Below are positions 53,078-61,761 of a DNA stretch of 64,000 bases, one piece after another. The translations under genes and the position numbers were made by a program. Source of the DNA: Acrocarpospora macrocephala (GTDB taxonomy: Bacteria; Actinomycetota; Actinomycetes; Streptosporangiales; Streptosporangiaceae); the NCBI RefSeq assembly GCF_009687865.1, contig NZ_BLAE01000026.1, positions 15,793 through 79,792 of the forward strand, given 5' to 3'. The number at the start of each line of letters is the position of its first letter. The stretch's first letter is position 1. The notes beneath the pieces were generated by a model, which saw only the letters and a list, made by a program, of their open reading frames with translations, did not search any database and had not been told where the DNA came from.

Positions 53078-54007
53078 ATGCGGAGCAAGGCAGACCATAC
53101 GGCGGCCGTCCGGGAACACCGGAGGGCCGCCGTAGTGGTCAACACCAAATCCCGGCGCGGGCGCAGGCACTACGACGAGGTGCTGCGCCTGATCCGGGCC
53201 GCCGGTTTCGCCCCGCTCGGGGTCTTCCCGGTGGACGAGCCGAAGCGGCTCCGGGCCACCCTGGACGAGGCCCTCGCGCTCGGCCCCGACCTGCTCATCG
53301 TGGGCGGCGGCGACGGCACGCTGAGCACCGCCGTCAAGCAGCTGGCCCACCGGGACGTGGCCCTGGGCGTGCTGCCGCTGGGCACCACCAACAACTTCGC
53401 CCGCAGCCTCGGCCTGCCGCTGACCCGCACCGGCGCGGTCCGGATCTTCACCGCGGGCAAGGTCGCCGACGTGGACCTGGGCCTGTGCGGCGACCGCCCG
53501 TTCGCCAACCTGGCCAGCTTCGGCGTCTCGGTGGAGGTGGCGGGCACGGTGAAGCCGTGGCTGAAGCGGGCGCTCGGCCGGGCCGCCTACCCGCTCACCG
53601 CGCTGACCATCCTGCCGGGCCACCACCCGTTCCGCGCGTTCATCACCGTGGACGGCGTCCGGCACGAGCTGCTCACCCACCAGCTCAACATCGCCAACGG
53701 CCGGTTCCACGGCGGCTGGCAGATCGCCAGGGACATCAGCATCGACAACCGGCGTCTGGTCGCCTACCAGCTGGGTTCCGGCAAACGTCTGCGGCTGCTG
53801 GTGGAGACCATGAACCGGGCCACCACCGGCAAGTGGCGCAGCCTGGCCGGCGGCCCCTTCGTGATCGGCCGGGAGATGCTGATCGAGACCGACCCGCCGA
53901 TGGCCGCCGACATCGACGGCGAGGTACGGCTACGCACCCCCCTGACCCTCACCACGATCCCGAACGGCGTCCGGGTGATGGTCGCCCAGGACTTCGTCGA
54001 CACCTGA
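53078..54007 (+). CDS. Diacylglycerol kinase-type lipid kinase
   Basis: A 309-residue kinase. AAVVVNTKSRRGRR starts the DAGK catalytic domain and LLIVGGGDGTLSTAVKQL (residues 73-90) is its signature nucleotide loop; LGTTNNFARSLGL follows, as in DagB/YegS-type soluble lipid kinases. IDGEVRLRTPL near the end matches the conserved C-terminal lobe (D-GE). It phosphorylates diacylglycerol or a related lipid. A GTG at 53072 is an equally possible start. The stop lies inside the antisense small gene at 53930. Confidence 0.88.
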   Translation: MRSKADHTAAVREHRRAAVVVNTKSRRGRRHYDEVLRLIRAAGFAPLGVFPVDEPKRLRATLDEALALGPDLLIVGGGDGTLSTAVKQLAHRDVALGVLPLGTTNNFARSLGLPLTRTGAVRIFTAGKVADVDLGLCGDRPFANLASFGVSVEVAGTVKPWLKRALGRAAYPLTALTILPGHHPFRAFITVDGVRHELLTHQLNIANGRFHGGWQIARDISIDNRRLVAYQLGSGKRLRLLVETMNRATTGKWRSLAGGPFVIGREMLIETDPPMAADIDGEVRLRTPLTLTTIPNGVRVMVAQDFVDT

Positions 54008-54214
54008 CGGCAGCCGCCGGTAGGCCGGGCGGAGCAGGTCCAGCAGCGGGATGTGCCTGATCTTGATCGGCGGCGGCTCCAGCGCGCGCAGCAGCAGGTC
54101 CGCGGGCGTGGCCACGCTCGGGTGCTCCTTCAGCCGGGCCAGCGAGACCGAGGGCCCGTAGAAGTCGTCGAGCCGCTCCTCGAACGGCACGTCCTCGACG
54201 TCCAGGGGATCCAT
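53930..54214 (-). CDS. Small protein coupled to the SNF2 helicase; possible stump of a SWIM-domain partner
   Basis: A 94-residue frame whose ATG overlaps the helicase stop (ATGA). It reads MDPLDVEDVPFEERLDDFYG, then SVATPADLLLRALEPPPIKIR and PLLDLLRPAYRRL; the last stretch resembles the C-terminal end of SWIM zinc-finger proteins that normally follow this helicase in actinobacteria. The SWIM finger itself (CxC...CxH) is absent, so the gene may be a deletion product. The final 25 residues are antisense to the lipid kinase and less credible. Confidence is moderate because coupling is clear but the family match is from memory. Confidence 0.45.
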   Translation of the reverse strand: MDPLDVEDVPFEERLDDFYGPSVSLARLKEHPSVATPADLLLRALEPPPIKIRHIPLLDLLRPAYRRLPSGVDEVLGDHHPDAVRDRGEGQGGA

Positions 54215-57156
54215 CAGCGCACCGCCTCCGGGCTGAGCCGGAACAGCTCGCGCAGCTGGTCGGCGGACAGGTCGGCCAGCCAGTCCTCGCCCCCGCCGAC
54301 CACGCTGTCGGCCAGGGCCAGCTTGCGTTCGATCATCTCGTCCACCCGCTCCTCCAGCGTGCCCACACAGATGAACTTCCTGACCTGCACGTTCCTGGTC
54401 TGCCCGATCCGGAACGCGCGGTCGGTGGCCTGGTTCTCGACCGCCGGGTTCCACCAGCGGTCCACGTGGATGACATGGTTGGCGGCGGTCAGGTTCAGCC
54501 CGACGCCGGCCGCTTTCAGCGACAGCAGGAAGATCATCGGCTCGTCGTCGCCCTGGAACCGCTCCACCAGCTCGTCCCGCCGGCGTTTGCTCAGCCCGCC
54601 GTGCAGCCAGAGCACCGGCCGGTCCAGCCGGGCCTCCAGGTACGGCTGGAGCATGGTGCCGAACTCCGCGTACTGGGTGAACACCAGCGCCTTGTCGCCC
54701 TCTTCGATGATCTCCTCGGCCAGCTCCTCCAGCCGGGCCAGCTTGCCGGAGCGCCCGTCCAGCCGGGAGCCGTCCTTCAGCAGGTGCGCCGGATGGTTGC
54801 AGACCTGCTTGAGCCGGGTCATCGTGGCCAGCACGTTGCCGCGCCGCTCGATGCCGTCGCTGTTCTCGATCCGGCCCATCATTTCGGCCACCACCGCCTG
54901 GTAGAGCCGGGCCTGCTCGGGGGTGAGCGTGCACCAGACCTTCATCTCCTGCTTGTCCGGCAGGTCGGAGATGATCGTCTTGTCGGTCTTGAGGCGGCGC
55001 AGCACGAACGGCCCGGTCGCCCGGCGCAGCGCCCGCATCGCGTTCTCGTCCCGGCGGAGCTCGATCGGCTCCTGGTAGCGGGTCCGGAACGCCCGGGCGG
55101 GGCCGAGCAGTCCTGGATTGCAGAACTCCATGATCGACCAGAGCTCGGCCAGGTGGTTCTCGACCGGGGTGCCGGTGAGCGCGAGCTTGGTCCTGGCCCG
55201 GATCTGGCGGACCGCCTGGGCCTGCCGGGCCGCGCTGTTCTTGATCGCCTGGGCCTCGTCGCAGACCACCCGCTCCCAGCCCTGCCGGGCCAGCGCGGGC
55301 AGGTCGCGGAGGGCGGTGCCGTAGGTGGTGATCACCAGGTCGGCGGCTCCGATCGTGGCGGCGAGCTCCTCGTCGCGGCGGCGGGCGCCGCCGTGGTGGA
55401 TGTAGAGGCGCAGGCTGGGCGCGAACCTGGCGGCCTCCTTCTGCCAGTTGTTGATGAGCGACATCGGGCAGACCAGCAGGGTCGCGGCGGGCTGGGCGTC
55501 CTCGCGTTCGGCCAGCAGCAGCGCGAGCGTGGTGATCGTCTTGCCCAGGCCCATGTCGTCGGCGAGGATGCCGCCCAGGCCGAGCCCCGACAGGAAGCCG
55601 AGCCAGGCCAGGCCGCGCTCCTGGTAGGGCCGGAGCGCGCCGTCGAGGGTCGCGGGGGTGGGCACGGGGCGCAGGCGGCGTTCGGTCTCGCCGGAGAGCA
55701 GGTCGCCGAGCAGGCCGTCGGCGTCCACCTCGACCAGCGGCAGTTCGTCGGCGCCGCCGAGCACGACCTCCCTGATCACGTCGCCCACGGTCAGCTCGGT
55801 GACGCGCCGCTCCTCGACCGCGCGCAGGGCGGCCTTCAGCTGGCGGTCGTCGAGTTCTACCCATTCGCCGCGTACGCGGACCAGTGGCACCTTGAGCCGG
55901 GCCAGCTCGGCCAGCTCCGCCTCGTCGATCACCTGGTCGCCGACGGCCAGGTCCATCCGGAAGTCGACCACTTCGCGGAGCCCCAGGTTGGGCGGCCCTG
56001 GCCGGGACCGGGTGGTCATCTTCAGGCCCAGGCGGGTCCGGCCCGCCCAGGAGGGCAGCCGCACGCCGTATCCCGCGGCTTCCAGCAGCGGCGCGGCGTG
56101 GCGGAGGAACGCGAACGCGCCCCGGGTGTCCATGCTCAGCCGCGCCGGGTGGGGGACGCGCAGCGCCCAGTCGAGGTCGGGGTAGAGCCTGACCGCCCGG
56201 CGCAGCCCGCCGGCCAGCGTCTTCTGCGGCTCCGGCGTCGCGGCGAACTCGGCGCCCGCCCACACGTCCTCCGCCGCGATCCGCACGTCCGGGTCCTCGG
56301 CCGACCGCAGCCCGAACTCCACCCGCCACTTGTCGTCGGCGCCCGGCTCGACCAGCCGGAAGTCCACCCGGACCGGGCCGCCGAGACCGCGCGCGGCCTC
56401 GAACCACGCCGCCAGCGCGGTCCTGAGCCCCGCCGCCTCGGCCTCGTCCACCTCGTCCAGCCGCGGCTCCGGGTCGGTCAGCGCCAGCAGCCAGCGATCC
56501 GCCAGCGCGCTCTTGCGCCCCGGCCGGTACGCGCCGATGAGCTTGTCCGGAAACGCCCGCCGCGCGACCTGATCCACCAGCTCCGTCAGCGCCCCCAGCA
56601 ACACCTCACTGGACCGCCCCTCCTCCTGTACGGCCCTGCACACCGGCGGCATCGCCACCGCCAGCTCCCGGAACCGCGCGGCATCCACGCCCGTCAGCAC
56701 CGGCCGCCACCGCGCCTCGTCCTCGGTGAGCCACGGCAGGATCCGCCCCCTCCGGACGAGATCACGCGCGAAATCCCCAACAATCCCGAAATATCGCACC
56801 GAAGGCCCAGGAATCGCGTCGAGCTCGCCGGGGGCGTACGGCATGATCGGCACCCGCCACCGCGCGACCCGGGGATTCCGGACGGTGACGTCGACCCCGA
56901 GCTCGGGCGAGGGCGCGGGGCCGCGCCCCGAACTCGGCAGCAGCAGCACGGCGGACCGCACGGGCACGGCGGGTTCCGCGGCCTTGTACGCCGTGACCTT
57001 GGGCGGCGCGAGTTTGGGCACCGCGGACGCGGGCAGCGCAAACGGATGGTCGCGGACGTCGGCGCGGGAGTGGGTGGTCAGCGGTAGCGTGCTGTCCTCG
57101 GCCCACAACGCCAGACGGCTCTCCGCCCAGATCGCGTGCAGCACCCTCGTCACCAC
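54214..57156 (-). CDS. SNF2-family DEAD/DEAH helicase
   Basis: A 980-residue ATPase. The first 480 residues are the bacterial SNF2-associated region (AHGRADV-like LTTHSRADVRDHPF, LPSWAGRTRLGLK). Motif I is GGILADDMGLGKTITTLALLL near residue 530, motif Ia TLLVCPMSLINNWQKE, motif II VVCDEAQAIKN near 632, motif III LALTGTPVENHLAELW, and motifs V-VI MIFLLSLKAAGVGLNL and ATDRAFRIGQTRNVQVRKF. It moves on double-stranded DNA or remodels DNA-protein complexes, perhaps in repair or transcription recycling. GTG 57156 or 57153 starts it. The stop overlaps a small downstream gene. Confidence 0.9.
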   Translation of the reverse strand: MVTRVLHAIWAESRLALWAEDSTLPLTTHSRADVRDHPFALPASAVPKLAPPKVTAYKAAEPAVPVRSAVLLLPSSGRGPAPSPELGVDVTVRNPRVARWRVPIMPYAPGELDAIPGPSVRYFGIVGDFARDLVRRGRILPWLTEDEARWRPVLTGVDAARFRELAVAMPPVCRAVQEEGRSSEVLLGALTELVDQVARRAFPDKLIGAYRPGRKSALADRWLLALTDPEPRLDEVDEAEAAGLRTALAAWFEAARGLGGPVRVDFRLVEPGADDKWRVEFGLRSAEDPDVRIAAEDVWAGAEFAATPEPQKTLAGGLRRAVRLYPDLDWALRVPHPARLSMDTRGAFAFLRHAAPLLEAAGYGVRLPSWAGRTRLGLKMTTRSRPGPPNLGLREVVDFRMDLAVGDQVIDEAELAELARLKVPLVRVRGEWVELDDRQLKAALRAVEERRVTELTVGDVIREVVLGGADELPLVEVDADGLLGDLLSGETERRLRPVPTPATLDGALRPYQERGLAWLGFLSGLGLGGILADDMGLGKTITTLALLLAEREDAQPAATLLVCPMSLINNWQKEAARFAPSLRLYIHHGGARRRDEELAATIGAADLVITTYGTALRDLPALARQGWERVVCDEAQAIKNSAARQAQAVRQIRARTKLALTGTPVENHLAELWSIMEFCNPGLLGPARAFRTRYQEPIELRRDENAMRALRRATGPFVLRRLKTDKTIISDLPDKQEMKVWCTLTPEQARLYQAVVAEMMGRIENSDGIERRGNVLATMTRLKQVCNHPAHLLKDGSRLDGRSGKLARLEELAEEIIEEGDKALVFTQYAEFGTMLQPYLEARLDRPVLWLHGGLSKRRRDELVERFQGDDEPMIFLLSLKAAGVGLNLTAANHVIHVDRWWNPAVENQATDRAFRIGQTRNVQVRKFICVGTLEERVDEMIERKLALADSVVGGGEDWLADLSADQLRELFRLSPEAVR

Positions 57157-57283
57157 GCCGTTCAAGCTAGCAGCGCCGGTGGAGTGCCAAGGAACCTGCT
57201 CCCCGTCCTCGCTCGTTTCCCGTTAGCAGTTTGTAGTCAGATCAACATGGCGGGTATGCCGGCCATTGAAAGGATCAGTGCCT

Positions 57284-59041
57284 GTGATCCGGTTCTCCCT
57301 GGTGCCGATGTCGTTGCGACGGCGCTACACGATCGAGGCGCTTCTCGCCCAGGACGAGGAGAGCGACCTCTATCTCGCCCGGCCCAGAAACGGCGAACCC
57401 ACCCCCATCGCCCTGCGCGTCTACCAGCCGGGCCGCTGGCTGGACGAAGGGCTGCTCGACCGCCTGGTCGGCCAACCGGTGGCCGGTCTCGTCGCGTACG
57501 GCCGGGCGGGTTCCGGTGACGGCGACCTGCCCTGGCTGGTCCAGACCCACCTGGGCACCGATTCGCTGCGCGGCTTGATCACCGGCGAGCCGTGGAACGA
57601 GGAGCGGACCAAGGAAGCCGTCGCGGCCGTCGCCGCCCTGGTCGCGGAGTGGCGGGCCGCCACCGGCCAGGAGCTGGGCAACTTCCGCCCCGACGACCTG
57701 ATCGTCACCGGCCTGGAGCCGCTCACCCTGCGCCTCGGCCTGATCCCCCGCCCCGACCGGTACGGCTGGTCGCAGCCCCCGCCCCCGGAGAGCGCCGCCG
57801 GTGAGCAGGACGCCTGGTGGGCGCTGGGCGTGCTCGTGCACGAGCTGCTGACCGGGCGGCCACCCCGGTTCGAGCCGGGTGACCCCGCCGTCGAACTGGG
57901 CGACACCGGCCTCGGCCGCTGGCAGCACCTGCTCGCGGGCCTGCTCACCGTCGACCCGAACGCCCGCTGGACCGGCCGCGAGGTCGCCGTCTGGCTGGCG
58001 GGTGGCACCCCCGCCGTCACCCCCGACCGGGTGCCACGACCGATCGCCTTCGAAGGCCGCGAGCACCGGACCCTGATCTCGCTGGTCACCCACATGACCG
58101 CGCACCCCGCCGACACCGAACGCTGGTGGCTGAACGGCGGCGACGTCCTGCTCACCAACTGGCTCGACCTGGACCTCGCCGACGAGACGCTGGACCGCAC
58201 GCTCCTGGACACCACACCCCCGCTCGTCCTGACCGGCCTCGCCGCCACCTACCTCCCCGGGCACCGCCCCCGATACCGCGGCTTCGCCGTGGACGCCGCC
58301 GGGCTGACCGAACTCGCCGCGGGCGAGTCCACCGGGCACCTGGTGCTCGCCGAGGCGGTCTCCTCCGGCGCGCTCGCCCACGCCGCCCGGCACCGCTGCG
58401 AGCACCGCGCGTGCTACTCCGGCGGCTTCGACGGCTGCCACGAGATCACCCGCGTGCTGACCGACGTGCCCATCATCCTGGGCCAGGCCCGCGACGTCCT
58501 CGACCAGATGCGCGAGCGCACCGGCGAGATCGCCGCCCGCGAGTGGAACCGCGGCGTCGCCGTCGCCGTCCAGACCACCCTCGACCCCGCCAGCGTCCGC
58601 CGCCACCGGCGCAGGCTCCGCGTGGAAGGGCTCACCTCCCTCGGCAAGGGCGGCCCCGCCTGGGTCGGCTGGTGGCGGGAACAGCGCAGATACGCGCTGG
58701 ACGGCCGCGTCGACGAACTCGGCACCCGGGTCGCCCTGATGGTGGTCGTCCTGCTCACCGCCGGAGCCGACGTGCTCGGCAAACAACTGGCCGAGGAGAA
58801 CAAGCAGGAGATGCTCCGCCGCCGCGACGAGGCCACCGACCAGGGCCGCGCGCTGCTGGCGCGCGGGCAGGAGGGCGCGCTGACCCTCTTCGGCGAGCTG
58901 CGCAGGCGGCTGCCCATCCTGCTCCGGCGGCTCGCCCTGCTGCTCATGGACGGCGGCGAGCGAGCCCGCGCGGGCGCCAAGGTCCTGCGGGCCCGGGCGC
59001 GGCACCGGTACGCCCGCTACCAGCACAGCCGCCGTGGCTAG
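57284..59041 (+). CDS. Pseudokinase-like membrane-associated protein
   Basis: A 585-residue protein. The first 270 residues align with a Ser/Thr kinase fold: RRRYTIEALLAQDEESDLYLARP for the glycine loop and IALRVYQ for the ATP-lysine strand, with Arg in place of Lys; FRPDDLIV replaces the HRDLKPEN loop and no DFG is found; DAWWALGVLVHELLTGRPP matches helix F. So it cannot phosphorylate by the normal mechanism. Next comes a domain with EHRTLISLVTHMTAHPADTERWW and a Cys pair (CEHRACYSGGFDGCHE), then a hydrophobic segment VALMVVVLLTAGADVLG and a basic tail. GTG 57284 has AAAGGA nine bases upstream. Convergent with the M56 gene, sharing CTAG at the stops. Confidence 0.65.
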   Translation: MIRFSLVPMSLRRRYTIEALLAQDEESDLYLARPRNGEPTPIALRVYQPGRWLDEGLLDRLVGQPVAGLVAYGRAGSGDGDLPWLVQTHLGTDSLRGLITGEPWNEERTKEAVAAVAALVAEWRAATGQELGNFRPDDLIVTGLEPLTLRLGLIPRPDRYGWSQPPPPESAAGEQDAWWALGVLVHELLTGRPPRFEPGDPAVELGDTGLGRWQHLLAGLLTVDPNARWTGREVAVWLAGGTPAVTPDRVPRPIAFEGREHRTLISLVTHMTAHPADTERWWLNGGDVLLTNWLDLDLADETLDRTLLDTTPPLVLTGLAATYLPGHRPRYRGFAVDAAGLTELAAGESTGHLVLAEAVSSGALAHAARHRCEHRACYSGGFDGCHEITRVLTDVPIILGQARDVLDQMRERTGEIAAREWNRGVAVAVQTTLDPASVRRHRRRLRVEGLTSLGKGGPAWVGWWREQRRYALDGRVDELGTRVALMVVVLLTAGADVLGKQLAEENKQEMLRRRDEATDQGRALLARGQEGALTLFGELRRRLPILLRRLALLLMDGGERARAGAKVLRARARHRYARYQHSRRG

Positions 59042-59970
59042 GGGATTCCACACCACACCGGGGCCAGCAGAATCGCGATCGGCCCGCTGAGGAGCAGACC
59101 GCCGACCAGGTACGCGGCCGGGGAAACCCAGCGCGACCGTGACCGGACGCCGGTGAGCAGGCGTTCGACCCGCTCGGCCGCCGCAGGACCCGCCAGCGCC
59201 ATCGTCCCGGGTGCCGATTCGGGGCGGGCGCTCATGTGGACGATGGCCTGGGCCAGCTCGAGGCTGCCGTGCGCGCGTCTCGCCTGGTCGTCCGCGAGTA
59301 GTTCCAGCAGTACGGGGACTGCGTCCCGGGCGTGCCTGGCCGCGGGCAGCCAGGGGAAGGCGTGGGCCAGCGCGATGAACGGGAGCAGGAGCAGGTCGTG
59401 CCGCCCGTGGAGGTGGGCGCGCTCGTGCGCCAGCACCGCCTGAAGCTGGCCGTGGTCCAGCACGTCCAAGGTCCCCCGGCTGAGCACGATCCGCGGCTCC
59501 GAGCCGGGGACGCAGTAGGCGACGGGCTCCCGGCTCGGCAGCACGTACGCGTCATGCTCGCTCGAATGGTCGGCGACCAGGTCCACGAGCAGCCGCTGGC
59601 GGCGCTGGTCTGCGGCGGTCTTCAGGAGCGTGCCGACCGTGTTCGCCAGGAGCCAGCAGACCAGGCCCACCGAGCACAGCAGCGCCGCGATGTGCGTGGG
59701 ACCCAGGCCGGCGACCCCTCGACCGGCGAGGAGCTGCCGGCCCAAGGCGTGCATGCCGTGCGGGAAAGCGGCGGCCAGCGGCGCGGCGGCCACCGCCAGT
59801 CCCGCCCCTACGGCGCCGAGCCCGCTCGCGAGACCGGCGGCCTGCCACAGGGCGAGCGCGGCCCGCGGGTGCTGGCGCGTCCACCCCGCCCTGGCCAGCA
59901 CGGGTGCGATCCGGCCGCCGAGCAGGAGGGGGAGCAGGCAGACCCCGGCGGCGATCAGCCAGGGCATCAT
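59038..59970 (-). CDS. M56-family membrane metallopeptidase (BlaR1/MecR1-like)
   Basis: A 310-residue protein with about five spans. The zinc motif is VLAHERAHLHGRHD, the H-E-x-x-H form of this family, and ELLADDQARR gives the third ligand region (E-x-x-x-D). SRGTLDVLDHGQLQAVLAHERAH is typical. M56 peptidases usually cleave a BlaI-type repressor made by an adjacent gene; no BlaI gene lies in the 156 bp upstream. ATG 59970 begins MMPWLIAAGVCLLPLLLGG, the first span; an upstream ATG (60036) would add 22 atypical residues. Without the penicillin-sensor domain it is not BlaR1 proper. Confidence 0.8.
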   Translation of the reverse strand: MMPWLIAAGVCLLPLLLGGRIAPVLARAGWTRQHPRAALALWQAAGLASGLGAVGAGLAVAAAPLAAAFPHGMHALGRQLLAGRGVAGLGPTHIAALLCSVGLVCWLLANTVGTLLKTAADQRRQRLLVDLVADHSSEHDAYVLPSREPVAYCVPGSEPRIVLSRGTLDVLDHGQLQAVLAHERAHLHGRHDLLLLPFIALAHAFPWLPAARHARDAVPVLLELLADDQARRAHGSLELAQAIVHMSARPESAPGTMALAGPAAAERVERLLTGVRSRSRWVSPAAYLVGGLLLSGPIAILLAPVWCGIP

Positions 59971-60065
59971 CGCGAGTCCCGATCGCACCGTGCACCCCTT
60001 CCGTCCGTCGTCCAGATCGTACGCGTGCCGCGCCACCGCGAGCCATGACCTGCGATCACACGATT

Positions 60066-60082
60066 TTCTACGAGAAGTAGAA
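60066..60082. promoter_or_regulatory. Inverted repeat in the M56/phosphoesterase divergent promoter
   Basis: TTCTAC-GAGAA-GTAGAA, two perfect 6-bp arms, lies 95 bp from the M56 start and 110 bp from the phosphoesterase start. CTAC-N-GTAG dyads resemble BlaI-class boxes, which is suggestive next to an M56 gene, but the regulator is not in the window. Confidence 0.45.
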
Positions 60083-60192
60083 GTTAGTTCCCGGTTTTCG
60101 GTTGTCCCGATCCTTGTTCATGCCGCGTTCAGCGCGCCCTTCAAGACTCGCCGGTTGGCACCCCCCATGGCACGTACGCGAAAGGCGTCACC

Positions 60193-61692
60193 ATGAAAGA
60201 CAAGAACACCGAAGGATCCGAGGGCTCGGCGATCTCGCGGCGCCAGCTGGTCAGGTACGCGGGCGTCGGCGCGACGCTGGTCGCCGCGAGCCCGCTGGTC
60301 GCCACCGGCCCGGCGCTGGCACACGACCACGACGACAACGACGGCAAGCGTGGTGACTCCCGCAACCGGGTGTGGCGCGCCGGCGACCACCACATCCACT
60401 CCGAGTACAGCGGCGAATTCGACACCTCCGTCAACCCGCCGAAGTTCGCAAAGGGCGCCGACGCCGTCTACCCGATCGTCACCAACGCGATCATGGCCAA
60501 GCACTTCGGCCTGACCTGGGCGATGTGCACCGACCACGGCGGTCCGACGCACTCGAAGGTGAACCTGGAGCAGGCCTACCCCGACCTGCTGCGCTCCCGC
60601 ATCCTGGTGCCCGACGTGCTCCAGTTCTGGGGCATGGAGTTCGACACCCCGGCGCAGGACCACCACACGCTGATGATCCCGCACCACAGCGGCGAGGCGC
60701 AGCAGCTGTTCGAGCTGGAGAGCCGCTTCGCCAAGAACGACCCGTTCCCCGCCGATCCGGGCCGCAACACCGAGGCCAAGATGATCGAGTTCCTGACCGC
60801 CGCCAAGGGCATGGGACACAAGCCGCTGGTGATCGCCCACCACGCCGCACGGTCCGCGACCGGCCTGGGCGTCTACGGGCAGGACACGCCCCGCGAGTTC
60901 CGCAACGGCAACAACCTCGCCCCGGAGATCTACGTCGGCTTCGAGGGCGCCCCCGGCCACCAGGCGGGCCCGCTCAACGGCGGCGCCCGCGGCGGGTACG
61001 GCAACCACCCCACCTACGGCGGCTACGACCAGATGACCGCTCGCGTGGGCGGCCTGTGGGACTCGCTGCTCGGCGAGGGCCGGCGCTGGTGGATCACCGC
61101 GACCTCCGACTCGCACGTGCACTGGACCCGCGGCGGCTCCGACTTCTGGCCGGGCGAGTACAGCAAGACCTACGTGCTGGCCAGGCAGGACTACGGCGAC
61201 ATCATGGACGGCCTGCGCAACGGCCGGATCTGGGTCACCACCGGCGACCTGATCACCAGCCTCGACCTCACCGCCAGCAGCCAGGGCCGGGACGCCGAGA
61301 TGGGCGAGACCCTCACCGTCAGCCGGCGCAACCGCTCCGACGTCGACATCGAGATCAGGTTCCGCCCCCTGCAGGGCAAGAACGCCAACGGCGACCGGCC
61401 CCAGGTCCGCCGCGTCGACCTGATCGTCGGCCAGGTCACCGGCGTCAACGCCAACCTCGACGCCGACACCAACCCCACCACCAAGGTCGAGGCCCGCTTC
61501 GGCCCTCGCGACTGGCGCAAGTCCGGCCAGGACTACGTCATCCGGCACACGCTGCGGAACGTGGAGACCGACCTGTACGCCCGGGTCCGCGGCACCAGCA
61601 CCGACGAGGCCGAGCCCACCGCCGACGGCCTGGAGAGCCCCTGGGAGGACCTGTGGTTCTACTCCAACCCGGTCTTCGTCCAGGTCCGCTAG
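60193..61692 (+). CDS. Tat-exported PHP-like metal-dependent phosphoesterase
   Basis: A 499-residue exported protein. SAISRRQLVRYAGVGATLVAAS is a twin-arginine signal, ending near ALAHDH. The PHP-like metal ligands appear in order as RAGDHHIHSEYSG, MCTDHGGPTHSKV, FWGMEFDTPAQDHHTLMIPHH, LVIAHHAARSA and TATSDSHVHW. Export through Tat implies folding and metal loading in the cytoplasm. Substrate unknown; secreted phosphoesterases of this kind may scavenge phosphate from nucleotides or cell-wall esters. ATG 60193 follows AAAGGCG. A strong terminator follows. Confidence 0.8.
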   Translation: MKDKNTEGSEGSAISRRQLVRYAGVGATLVAASPLVATGPALAHDHDDNDGKRGDSRNRVWRAGDHHIHSEYSGEFDTSVNPPKFAKGADAVYPIVTNAIMAKHFGLTWAMCTDHGGPTHSKVNLEQAYPDLLRSRILVPDVLQFWGMEFDTPAQDHHTLMIPHHSGEAQQLFELESRFAKNDPFPADPGRNTEAKMIEFLTAAKGMGHKPLVIAHHAARSATGLGVYGQDTPREFRNGNNLAPEIYVGFEGAPGHQAGPLNGGARGGYGNHPTYGGYDQMTARVGGLWDSLLGEGRRWWITATSDSHVHWTRGGSDFWPGEYSKTYVLARQDYGDIMDGLRNGRIWVTTGDLITSLDLTASSQGRDAEMGETLTVSRRNRSDVDIEIRFRPLQGKNANGDRPQVRRVDLIVGQVTGVNANLDADTNPTTKVEARFGPRDWRKSGQDYVIRHTLRNVETDLYARVRGTSTDEAEPTADGLESPWEDLWFYSNPVFVQVR

Positions 61693-61716
61693 CCCGCCGC
61701 TAGCCCCACGAGCAGG

Positions 61717-61746
61717 GCGGCCTCTCCAGTGGCCCGGAGAGGCCGC
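61717..61746. terminator. Bidirectional terminator between convergent genes
   Basis: GCGGCCTCTCC, an 8-base loop, GGAGAGGCCGC: an 11-bp perfect stem lying between the phosphoesterase stop (61692) and the GMC oxidoreductase stop (61762). It serves both transcripts. There is no long T tract, as usual in high-GC actinobacteria. Confidence 0.8.
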
Positions 61747-61761
61747 TCGCTATGAATCCTT

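Noticed and set aside
50315-53710. Minus-strand open frame of 1131 codons across the M6 protease and lipid kinase genes
   Set aside because: It spans two well-supported genes and their gap on the other strand, and its translation is compositionally biased without motifs.
54466-57087. Plus-strand open frame of 873 codons opposite the SNF2 helicase
   Set aside because: The minus strand has all helicase motifs in order; the plus frame is a Gln/Arg/His-rich shadow.
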